Source: Noviherbaspirillum malthae
GTDB taxonomy: Bacteria > Pseudomonadota > Gammaproteobacteria > Burkholderiales > Burkholderiaceae_D
Length of the DNA: 64,000 bases
Direction: 5' to 3'
NCBI RefSeq assembly: GCF_015352985.1
Contig: NZ_JACYXF010000021.1
Coordinates: forward strand, 1 to 64,000
The position numbers were made by a program, and so were the translations under genes. Shown here one piece after another: positions 37,579 through 44,716 of the stretch. The notes under the pieces are model-generated. The model saw nothing but the letters and a program-made list of their open reading frames with translations, made no database searches and was not told the DNA's origin. How positions within the stretch are numbered: position 1 is the stretch's first letter; each line of letters opens with the position of its first letter.

Positions 37579-37640
37579 CAAAAAAAACCGAGGGGCTTGC
37601 GCACCTCGGCTGAAATTACCGCTGCCTTCCTAGGGCTGTT
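37579..37640 (-). ncRNA. CCCTAGGAAGG-hairpin element, copy F
   Basis: Minus strand: AGCCCTAGGAAGGCAGCGG, a spacer, stem CCGAGG/CCTCGG and eight T. It lies behind a separate terminator of the S-layer-like gene, which makes a second gene terminator less needed and an independent short RNA more likely. Confidence 0.5.
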
Positions 37641-37692
37641 TTTGGAGTACGAAATAACCAAAAGTTAATTCAATAACAACAATGTCTTACTG

Positions 37693-37721
37693 AAAAAGGC
37701 CAAGGTTTTGAGGCCTTGGCC
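37693..37721 (-). terminator. Terminator of the S-layer-like gene
   Basis: On the minus strand GGCCAAGG and CCTTGGCC form a stem followed by TTTTTC, about 60 bases after the stop. Confidence 0.85.
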
Positions 37722-37780
37722 CTTCAAGCGGTTAGCGATGCTCTGCTAACCGTTGTTTCTACTCTACCGCGTTGGCGATA

Positions 37781-40654
37781 TTAAGCCAGAGCGATGATCA
37801 GCGCGTCGAGGTCGATAGTACCAACGAGCTTAACGACTGTGTCATTTGCATCAACCAAGTTGGAAGCGTTTGTGTCAACGTAGATGTATGTATCACCACC
37901 CAGTTGGAACACAACGTTCTCTTTAGCTACGCTGTTGATGGACAAGGCTGCAGCATCTTTCAGTGCCAGATCGAGATCAGCGTGTGTTGTTGTCATCTTG
38001 ACATAAACATTGCTGCCATTGCCGGCAACATTGATGTCATCCGACTTAGCTGCATCAAGAGCTGTGCCAGTTGCATTCAAAACCAGATTCAGACCAACGA
38101 TAGAATCAGCTTTGCCATATGTGGATGCGTTAAGTGTTACGGCATCCAGGCCTGCACCCAGCTTTACTGTTTCAGCATTGACGTTGCTCGATGCATAGGT
38201 CAGACCTTTGAGAGCGCCGCCCTTTGCGTATGTAACGCCACCAATGACTTCATCGTAGCTTGCCACGCCACCGAGGGCAGAAGCGTCAACCGTAGCCAGC
38301 TTGCCTGCGGTATTGGTAACCGAAGCGGAGCCGTTACCGGAAAGTGTCAGGGCTGTCATTGCACCAAGGTTTGTACCTGCGTTAGCAGTTACGGAAACGC
38401 TAGCGATAGTGTCGGCAGTCGGTGCAGTGAGGGAATTAACAGCATTTGTCAGTGTGACATTTGCAGTTTGGACATTACCAGCCAGTGTTGCAGTGACATC
38501 CGCTGTGCCAGCTTTGACAGCCAGATTTACAACATCCGCGATTGCTGTAACAGTACCAGTTGCTTTCTCAGTAACATTCAGAGTACCAGCATATGTTGTT
38601 GTTGTAGCAGCAGCGCCGCCTGCAGCAGGAACTTCGCCGACCAAGATCATGCCATCAGCACGTGCAGTCAAGTTGCCGTTTGCTGTCAGAGCCTGAGTAG
38701 TGACCTTAGTTACAAAGGAGTCAGTCGCAAAATCGATGCCAGTGTAGTTAGCAGCCAGTTTTGACGCGTCAAACGCACCAGTTGCACCAGCAACACCTTC
38801 AGCAGAAGTGAATGTCAATGTTTCGAAGTTCTTCAGTACTTTGTTGAAGACAATGAAATCATCAGCAGTACGTGCAGTGGTCGAGCCAGCCAAAACAACG
38901 GTATCAGAACCATCACCGCCATCAATCACATCGTTTGTTGTAACGGCACGATTAGCAGTACCAGCAGACAGCACCACTTTGTCGTTGCCTTCGCCAGCAG
39001 TAATTGCCAAGGTACCTGCTGCAACGACGTTCGCGCCACCAACTACTGCTGCGAGAACGATTGTGTCATCACCGTGACCAGAGGAAACAGCAACTTTACC
39101 ATCGCCAGTTGTACGAACGTTGATAGTGTCCTTGCCAGCACCTGTACCGATGTCTGCATTGACGACAACGCCGGTTTTGGCAGTTGCAGTTGTGACTGTC
39201 AGAACGTCGTCACCTGCGCCTGTCAGGATTGTTGCAGTCTGAGCGTCGCCTGTGAAAGTGATGCCGCCGAGGGAATCATAAGCTTGCACATCTTTGACCG
39301 AGCCAGTCGAACCAGCTTTTTCATTGATGGTCAGCGTTGTCTTAACGTCAGTCTTGACAGTTACTGTGGAAACCGATTTGTTAGTAGCATCTACGCCAGC
39401 CACAACGTTGAGTGCGAGCGAAGCGGCGGCAGCGCCCGTAGTTGTTGTAGTCTGCTTCAGAGTACCGGAAACAGTCACTTTGCTTACTGCATCGCCAGCC
39501 ACGTTCAGTACAGCCTGATTCTGAATAGTCGCCGGGGAAGCCGGAACTGCTGGGACAGGCGCGACATCATCAATGGTGCCAGGAATAGTGTCAGGACCTG
39601 CATTGCCAGGAGTACCAGCACTACCAGGATTTGCTGCAGCAGTTGCTGCGTCACCTTTCAGACCATCCAGAGCGATCGATACGCTGTTTGCGCTTGCTGC
39701 ACCAGTAACGCTCAGGCCCAGACCTGCACCAGCAGTAACACCTTTGAAACCAGCAGTTGTAGTAGCGGCCAAATTGGAGACGCTAGCGGCTGCACCAATC
39801 TGAGTTACTTCAGTTGCGCCTTCGAACTTGCCAGCATTGAGATTACCAGTCGCGGTTTCACGGAATACGAAGCCCTGAGCGTTATCAATCAGAACCTTTT
39901 CGATATTCTTGATAGTACCTTGCTGAGCCTGTGTAACGCCATCAGCATATACTTTCAGTGTATCAACACCATCACCACCGTCGATGACGTCAGACGTATT
40001 CAGAGTTGCCTGACCGAAGAAGTTGCCACCTGTTGCAGCAATGAATGTGTCATTGTTTGCTGTGCCAGTCAGAGTGTCGACACCAGTTGTAAGAGTGAAA
40101 GTCTGGCCGTTAGCAACAGTGCCGGAGCCGATCGATGTGATCGTGCTGTTCACAGAAGCTTTAGCAGCAGTCAGGCTGTCTGCGGATGCAGTAATAGCGC
40201 CGAGCCATGCTTTAGCAACTGCGTTTGCTGCGTTACCGGAGTAAGCAGTGATTTCAGCTGTTGTGTCGAGTGCCTTGGTGAACTCAACTGCAGCTGCTGT
40301 CTTGTTGTCGATGACTTTCTTATCGTCGTTCTGAGCACCGGTCAGGATCGCCATAGCGATTGTGCCGACGTCAAAAGTCTTGTTCTCGAGGCGGGAACCC
40401 CAGTACAGCAGACCATCAACTTCTGCAGGACGGCCGAACAGGTTCAGGTAGATCGAGTTGACGACGTTGGCGCTGTCCTTGCCTGCGTACAGGTCTTTGT
40501 ACTCTTGCGATGCGCTGAAGGCGTTAGCAACTGCTGCTACGCTGCCGCCGTTCTTGGCGACTTGCTCTTCCCAATAGATCAGGCCGAGTGCGTCAGCCGG
40601 ACGGTTGAAGTAAGCAACGTACAGCTTTTGTACTGCTTCTGCGTAAATACCCAT
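37781..40654 (-). CDS. S-layer-like / giant surface protein with N-terminal DUF4214 repeats
   Basis: The 957-residue protein has no Sec signal and, by eye, no cysteine, and is rich in Thr, Ala, Val and Asp: typical of S-layer proteins exported by type I systems (RsaA style). Residues 1-110 hold two DUF4214 repeats (LYVAYFNRPADALGLIYWEE and IYLNLFGRPAEVDGLLYWGS). RTX-like turns follow in places (SDVIDGGDGVDTL, GAGDDVLTV, GHGDDTIVL, NDVIDGGDGSDTVVLAG). The end (ANDTVVKLVGTIDLDALIIALA region) suits a C-terminal export signal. AGGAG lies 8 bases before ATG. Codons are less GC-rich than those of the neighbours. Its promoter carries the same CRP-type site as the secretion operon. Confidence 0.85.
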   Translation of the reverse strand: MGIYAEAVQKLYVAYFNRPADALGLIYWEEQVAKNGGSVAAVANAFSASQEYKDLYAGKDSANVVNSIYLNLFGRPAEVDGLLYWGSRLENKTFDVGTIAMAILTGAQNDDKKVIDNKTAAAVEFTKALDTTAEITAYSGNAANAVAKAWLGAITASADSLTAAKASVNSTITSIGSGTVANGQTFTLTTGVDTLTGTANNDTFIAATGGNFFGQATLNTSDVIDGGDGVDTLKVYADGVTQAQQGTIKNIEKVLIDNAQGFVFRETATGNLNAGKFEGATEVTQIGAAASVSNLAATTTAGFKGVTAGAGLGLSVTGAASANSVSIALDGLKGDAATAAANPGSAGTPGNAGPDTIPGTIDDVAPVPAVPASPATIQNQAVLNVAGDAVSKVTVSGTLKQTTTTTGAAAASLALNVVAGVDATNKSVSTVTVKTDVKTTLTINEKAGSTGSVKDVQAYDSLGGITFTGDAQTATILTGAGDDVLTVTTATAKTGVVVNADIGTGAGKDTINVRTTGDGKVAVSSGHGDDTIVLAAVVGGANVVAAGTLAITAGEGNDKVVLSAGTANRAVTTNDVIDGGDGSDTVVLAGSTTARTADDFIVFNKVLKNFETLTFTSAEGVAGATGAFDASKLAANYTGIDFATDSFVTKVTTQALTANGNLTARADGMILVGEVPAAGGAAATTTTYAGTLNVTEKATGTVTAIADVVNLAVKAGTADVTATLAGNVQTANVTLTNAVNSLTAPTADTIASVSVTANAGTNLGAMTALTLSGNGSASVTNTAGKLATVDASALGGVASYDEVIGGVTYAKGGALKGLTYASSNVNAETVKLGAGLDAVTLNASTYGKADSIVGLNLVLNATGTALDAAKSDDINVAGNGSNVYVKMTTTHADLDLALKDAAALSINSVAKENVVFQLGGDTYIYVDTNASNLVDANDTVVKLVGTIDLDALIIALA

Positions 40655-40743
40655 TTAAAAAACTCCTAGGAAGTATAAAAAACGAATTGTTGTTACTCTG
40701 ATCAGAGCAATCAGCGCTTGCTGATCTGCAAGAACGCAGGCGA

Positions 40744-40749
40744 ATAATG
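40744..40749 (-). promoter_or_regulatory. Candidate -10 of a CRP-dependent promoter
   Basis: CATTAT on the minus strand would place the transcription start near 40737, so the CRP-type site would centre at about -42, the class II activator position. The leader would be about 83 bases. Confidence 0.4.
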
Positions 40750-40771
40750 ACAGAGAGCACTACTGCAAATA

Positions 40772-40787
40772 TGTGACGGTTATCACA
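40772..40787 (-). promoter_or_regulatory. CRP-type operator of the S-layer-like gene
   Basis: TGTGACGGTTATCACA is identical to the site of the secretion operon at 11410-11425 and fits TGTGA-N6-TCACA perfectly. Confidence 0.7.
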
Positions 40788-40800
40788 CTGAGCGAAAAAC

Positions 40801-40825
40801 CCACATTCGTTGTAGTTTCCCCACA
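40801..40825 (-). promoter_or_regulatory. TGTGG direct repeats, 20 bp apart
   Basis: TGTGG on the minus strand at 40801-40805 and 40821-40825, the same spacing as in the secretion operon control region and at a similar distance (13-14 bases) from the CRP-type palindrome. Confidence 0.5.
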
Positions 40826-40842
40826 GCATTTGCCAGCGTCGC

Positions 40843-40872
40843 ATTATAGAGGGAGCGTGTAATTTTTACCAA
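40843..40872 (-). promoter_or_regulatory. Sigma70-like promoter candidate of the S-layer-like gene
   Basis: TTGGTA (minus strand, 40867-40872), an 18-base spacer and a perfect TATAAT (40843-40848). If used, the CRP-type site would lie downstream of the start and could act as a repressor site. Confidence 0.45.
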
Positions 40873-41055
40873 CATGTTTCTGGACCGCATCTGGTCAGGT
40901 GTTTGAAGGCGCTGCGGCTACGCCGCGAAGGGATCCATAGCCAAAGGATTGGGAACGAGAAGCCGGATGAAGACATACAGGCAGAAGATGAATATGAGCA
41001 ATGCCTGGATTCAACGAATGAGGAGGCCATGACTGTCCGCTCTTGAGCGATATAA

Positions 41056-41086
41056 ACAAAATGGGGCGCCGAGCGCCCCATTTTGT
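41056..41086 (-). terminator. Terminator of the FecR gene
   Basis: AACAAAATGGGGCGC and GCGCCCCATTTTGTT pair perfectly over 15 bp around a CGA loop, with T-runs on both strands. It lies 38 bases after the FecR gene stop. Confidence 0.85.
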
Positions 41087-41123
41087 TAATTACCGACTCC
41101 TATCGCATTGAATGCACATCCTG

Positions 41124-42476
41124 CTATTTGGTCCAGTACGTCGCGCCGGCCGCACTACGATGATCATCGATTCGCCCCTGGAAAAGATAGGCAGCTGTTC
41201 CGCCATTTTCCTGGGACAGTACGCCGCTCACATCCATATTAAATGGCTTCAGGATCGGGGTATCGGCCGCAAAGCGGCCGTCAGGAGCGATGGCACCCCG
41301 AGACTGCATGTTGAATCGCTCGTTGTTGCTGACCAGGTCGAAGCCGGTTCTGAACGTAGCCTTCGCGAAATCGACTTGCAAGTGGCCGTTTTCGATATTT
41401 GCCGCAGTAATTGCGCTGCGAGATTCATCGGTAATGTAGGCGGCGCTGTCCCGCAGGCCGAAATTGATCACGCCGGTATTCGGCATCTGCCATTCCGTGC
41501 CGCGAGTACGCAATAGAACAAAGTGCGCATTGGAAGCAATCAATTGATGTGTGCCGGCATTCAACATGTTTTCGTATTTGATGTTGGCGGCCTGATCCAG
41601 AACAGTCTGCCAGCGCCCCCAAACGATCTGCGGCGGCATTTCCACCGGCGTGACGGGCGGCATCGGCGTGACGGGCTGCACAGGGCTGGTTGGCGTGCTC
41701 GGCACGGAGGGCAAATTTGAATTTGCACGGCTGACAATATCGGCATTCTTCTGCGGATCGAGATTGACATCCTTCGCGCCTGCTGTTCCAGCCCCCGTGC
41801 CGCCGCTCGACTTTGCGCTCGGCTCATCGGAACGAGGTGGAGCGCTATTGTCCGGCGAGGCAGTGCTGCTGGGCAGATACTGCGGTGTCGCCTGTCCCTT
41901 GCTGATCTGCAGCACCTGGCCTGCCTGCCGGGCAAACAATTCACGGCTGCTTGCTCCTTCGCACGGCCCCGACCCCTCTGGTCCGCAGGCACCGGAAAAG
42001 CCGCTGACCACGACGCCCCCGGAAAGCACGGCTACCCGTGAAGTCGCGTCATCCGTATATACAGTGAAATCGGTACCCCGGACACCGATGGCCGCCACCG
42101 GCGTGTTGAAACGGAAATTTTCCCTGGCATGCTTGGCGCCTTCGCCTGAAATCGCGCGCGCGATTCCATGGTCAAGCTCAAGCTTGATGCGCGTATTAGC
42201 CGGCTGTACTGCATCAACCTTATACGAAACGATTCTGGCTTTGCTGTTGGGCCTCAATATAAGAAAGCCGTTGTCGATAGTTTTCAGGTAGACATAACCG
42301 TCGCTTCCGGTTGTCAGCTCGTCTCCCTCCTGAACGACCCGGTTGAGCGTCACTGCGTCGGCACCGAGCTGTACCTGGCCTGCAACAAACACCACATGCG
42401 CAGCCTCCCCTGCAAAGGCAATATTTGCAACGGATAAAACGGACAAGGCGGATAAGACAATTAGTTGAGTAAGCAT
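41124..42476 (-). CDS. Exported FecR-domain protein
   Basis: The 450-residue protein has a Sec signal (LIVLSALSVLSVANIAFA, cleaved near residue 22) and a FecR domain: VVQEGDELTTGSDGYVYLKT, then LILRPNSKARIVSY and FNTPVAAIGVRGTDFTVYT. Here it is not the membrane anti-sigma form: no cytoplasmic part or sigma factor gene is present. A Pro/Ser linker (about 200-290) leads to an unrecognised beta-rich C-terminus. It is divergent from a CHASE2 cyclase, so it may sense or bind something in the periplasm for that cyclase. A CRP-type site lies 45 bases before its start. Confidence 0.85.
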   Translation of the reverse strand: MLTQLIVLSALSVLSVANIAFAGEAAHVVFVAGQVQLGADAVTLNRVVQEGDELTTGSDGYVYLKTIDNGFLILRPNSKARIVSYKVDAVQPANTRIKLELDHGIARAISGEGAKHARENFRFNTPVAAIGVRGTDFTVYTDDATSRVAVLSGGVVVSGFSGACGPEGSGPCEGASSRELFARQAGQVLQISKGQATPQYLPSSTASPDNSAPPRSDEPSAKSSGGTGAGTAGAKDVNLDPQKNADIVSRANSNLPSVPSTPTSPVQPVTPMPPVTPVEMPPQIVWGRWQTVLDQAANIKYENMLNAGTHQLIASNAHFVLLRTRGTEWQMPNTGVINFGLRDSAAYITDESRSAITAANIENGHLQVDFAKATFRTGFDLVSNNERFNMQSRGAIAPDGRFAADTPILKPFNMDVSGVLSQENGGTAAYLFQGRIDDHRSAAGATYWTK

Positions 42477-42494
42477 GGATTTTTCCTTTTTGCC

Positions 42495-42500
42495 ATTTTG
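42495..42500 (-). promoter_or_regulatory. Candidate -10 of the FecR gene
   Basis: CAAAAT on the minus strand would put the transcription start about 41 bases from the centre of the CRP-type site at 42521-42536, the class II position. Confidence 0.35.
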
Positions 42501-42520
42501 ATTCCCAAGGCAAAGGTTTC

Positions 42521-42536
42521 AGTGACGGCGGTCACA
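42521..42536 (-). promoter_or_regulatory. CRP-type operator variant of the FecR gene
   Basis: AGTGACGGCGGTCACA keeps 9 of the 10 consensus bases of TGTGA-N6-TCACA and shares the GTGACGG half of the two identical sites. Confidence 0.55.
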
Positions 42537-42808
42537 AAACCGGCATGATTTCCTGAGGGTAGCATATTGTTCCAAATGGAAATATGACTTGGGGAGTACG
42601 GTTGCCGGTTCGCTACACTCGTTCGCAGAACAAGTCTCTTTTTTTGGCGGCGATTGCCTAAATTTCAAGAAAAATCGACGACGCAAGGCATTTTTCTCTA
42701 TGAAATGTGGGATGTAGCCATCAGGACATACGGTTATACTTGCACGCTTTGAGCATCCAGGTTGGAAAGGTGGCCCCGCAGCTTGTCTGCGCACAAGATC
42801 ATAGTCTT

Positions 42809-44716
42809 ATGAATTCAACGGCCAAATTTCGCGCTTTTGTTTCCCTCATCAGTTCTGGAGCGCTTTTCCGGTTTGTCATCAGTTCTATCGCCGTCGTGTT
42901 GGTAATCTGCTCACAGTGGGCCAACACGGACAGCGTATTCAGCTTCGGCAATGAATGGCTGCGCGACCGGTTCATCCGCATGCAGGCTTCCGGTGAGCCG
43001 GAAACCCGGGTGGTTGTGGTCGATATCGACGAGGCCAGCCTGAAATCCATAGGTCCCTGGCCGTGGCCGCGCCACCGTATCGCCGACCTCGTGGAAAACC
43101 TGATCGGCACTTATGGTGCGCGCGGCGTGGCACTTGACCTTGTGATGCCGGAACGCGCCGATGCAGACGGCGACACGCGGCTGGCGGCACTTGCGCAGCA
43201 TGCGCCTGTCGTGCTGGCACAGGCTTTCGATTATACGGACCGCGACCGCCAGCTGCGCGTAGGTGATGTTACCGGTGGGCAGCTGGCAAGAAACCAGGGC
43301 CATGCGGCCGCGGCTACCGGCTTCATTGCCAACCATGCGGGGCTGGCGAAGGCCCGTTATACCGGAAACATAGGCTTCATTCCCAGTGCTGACGGCGTCA
43401 TCCGGCATTTGCCCATGGTCACGCATTTTGAAGGCAATCGTTACGTGACCCTGTCGCTGGCATTGATGCAGTGCTGTCGTCAGGCGGCCGGCACAGGTAT
43501 GGCGAATCCGGAAGCACCAACCTACGCGCAGACGGAGACCGGCGCCTGGCGCATTCCCTACAGCCGCCACTGGTCAGCCTACCAGGGCATCTCCGCGGCC
43601 CAGATACTTGACATGAGCGCATCAAGGGACATGATTCAGGACCGTTTGGTCGTGGTTGGCTCGTCCTCGCTTGGGTTAAGCGACCGCGTGGCCACGCCGT
43701 TGGCGCCGTCGACCAGCGGCATGCTGGTGCATGCAGCGGCATTGACGACACTGCTTGATCATCAGGCGGCAGGCGAACCTATCAAGCTGCCGGGCCGCTG
43801 GATCGCGACGGGTTTCATGATTGCTGTGGCGTTTCTGGCCGCTTTTACCCTGCCCCGCTTTTCAGCCGCCGCGAACGTGGCGCTCCTGGGCGGCGCTTCG
43901 GTGATATGGCTGTGCATCGCCTATCTGCTGACCCGCCATGACGCCGAATTCTCGGCCAGCGGTCCCCTGGCAGGCAATGTCTATTTGCTGGCGGTCGCGG
44001 TGCCTTACCACTGGCAGATCGCCCAGCGCAAATCCCGCAGCCTGCTGGGTACCTTGCGCCAGTATGTGGCGACAGCGGTGGTCGACGAGCTTCTGCGCAG
44101 CGACCTGAAAGATCCGCTGACGCCCCGCCTCCTGAATGTGACGACGCTGATTGCCGACATGGAAGGCTATACGACCTATGTCGAGTCTCTCTCGGTTGAG
44201 GAGGCCGCCCAGCTGACAAGCGATTTTCTGGCTTGTCTGACGCGCCCGGTGCTTGCCAAGCACGGCACGATCGACAAGTACACCGGCGATGGCCTGGTTG
44301 CGTTCTGGGGCGCGCCGCTGCCTGTGGAAGACCATGCCGACATGGCGCTGGAGGCGGCACGCAATATCGTGGAGGAGGTCAGGCGGTTCAGCGAGGCACG
44401 CAAGGACAGCGGCTTGCCGCGGCTAAGGGTGCGAATCGGAATCGAGAGCGGGATGGCCATGGCAGGCGACTTCGGCACGCCGTCGCGCAGCATCTATACC
44501 GCGGTCGGGGATAGCGTCAATGTCGCCGCGCGCCTGGAGCAGGTCGCCCGCAACCAGCCCCACGACATCATCATCGGACAAGGCACAGTCTCGCGGGCGA
44601 CGCGCCATCGTTTCCAACTGCTGGGCGATTTCGTCCTGCGCGGCAAAGGCAAACCCACCACGCTGTTCACGCTGGAGTCTCAGGGAGCTGCGGAGAAGAT
44701 GGAGACGGCGGCATGA
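42809..44716 (+). CDS. CHASE2-domain class III adenylate cyclase
   Basis: This 635-residue protein likely makes cAMP. The first membrane segment (20-36) leads into a periplasmic CHASE2 sensor (about 45-320; VVVVDIDEASLKSIGPWPWP, then GVALDLVMPERAD and DRLVVVGSSSLGLSDRVATP). Membrane helices span about 332-405. The class III cyclase domain has metal Asp450 (LIADMEGYT) and Asp494 (DKYTGDGLVAFWG), Lys490 and Thr564 as adenine-type specificity residues, and VGDSVNVAARLE with Asn571 and Arg575. ATG 42809 is used; the frame opens at 42707. TATACT at 42735-42740 may be its -10. The next gene overlaps by 4 bases. Confidence 0.93.
   Translation: MNSTAKFRAFVSLISSGALFRFVISSIAVVLVICSQWANTDSVFSFGNEWLRDRFIRMQASGEPETRVVVVDIDEASLKSIGPWPWPRHRIADLVENLIGTYGARGVALDLVMPERADADGDTRLAALAQHAPVVLAQAFDYTDRDRQLRVGDVTGGQLARNQGHAAAATGFIANHAGLAKARYTGNIGFIPSADGVIRHLPMVTHFEGNRYVTLSLALMQCCRQAAGTGMANPEAPTYAQTETGAWRIPYSRHWSAYQGISAAQILDMSASRDMIQDRLVVVGSSSLGLSDRVATPLAPSTSGMLVHAAALTTLLDHQAAGEPIKLPGRWIATGFMIAVAFLAAFTLPRFSAAANVALLGGASVIWLCIAYLLTRHDAEFSASGPLAGNVYLLAVAVPYHWQIAQRKSRSLLGTLRQYVATAVVDELLRSDLKDPLTPRLLNVTTLIADMEGYTTYVESLSVEEAAQLTSDFLACLTRPVLAKHGTIDKYTGDGLVAFWGAPLPVEDHADMALEAARNIVEEVRRFSEARKDSGLPRLRVRIGIESGMAMAGDFGTPSRSIYTAVGDSVNVAARLEQVARNQPHDIIIGQGTVSRATRHRFQLLGDFVLRGKGKPTTLFTLESQGAAEKMETAA

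Larger units (their letters stand above)
40655..41055. other. Promoter region of the S-layer-like gene
   Basis: It holds the CRP-type site, the TGTGG repeats, an ATCAGC-GCTT-GCTGAT hairpin and palindrome CTCTGATCAGAG in the leader, and a perfect TATAAT at 40843-40848 (minus strand) with TTGGTA 18 bases upstream as a second promoter candidate. The stretch 40880-41055 shows nothing I can name. Confidence 0.5.

Noticed and set aside
39074..40669. A 531-residue frame antisense to the S-layer-like gene
   Set aside because: Its odd Cys/Ser-rich composition comes from reading Thr/Ala codons backwards. The minus-strand protein has clear DUF4214 and RTX features.
40660..40680. CCTAGG before the S-layer-like start as a seventh hairpin element
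   Set aside because: No terminator stem or T-run follows. It is the ribosome site context and is discussed only as a possible pairing target.
40866..41081. A 71-residue minus-strand frame upstream of the S-layer-like gene
   Set aside because: No ribosome site, cysteine/serine-rich composition typical of chance frames, and it ends within the promoter region.
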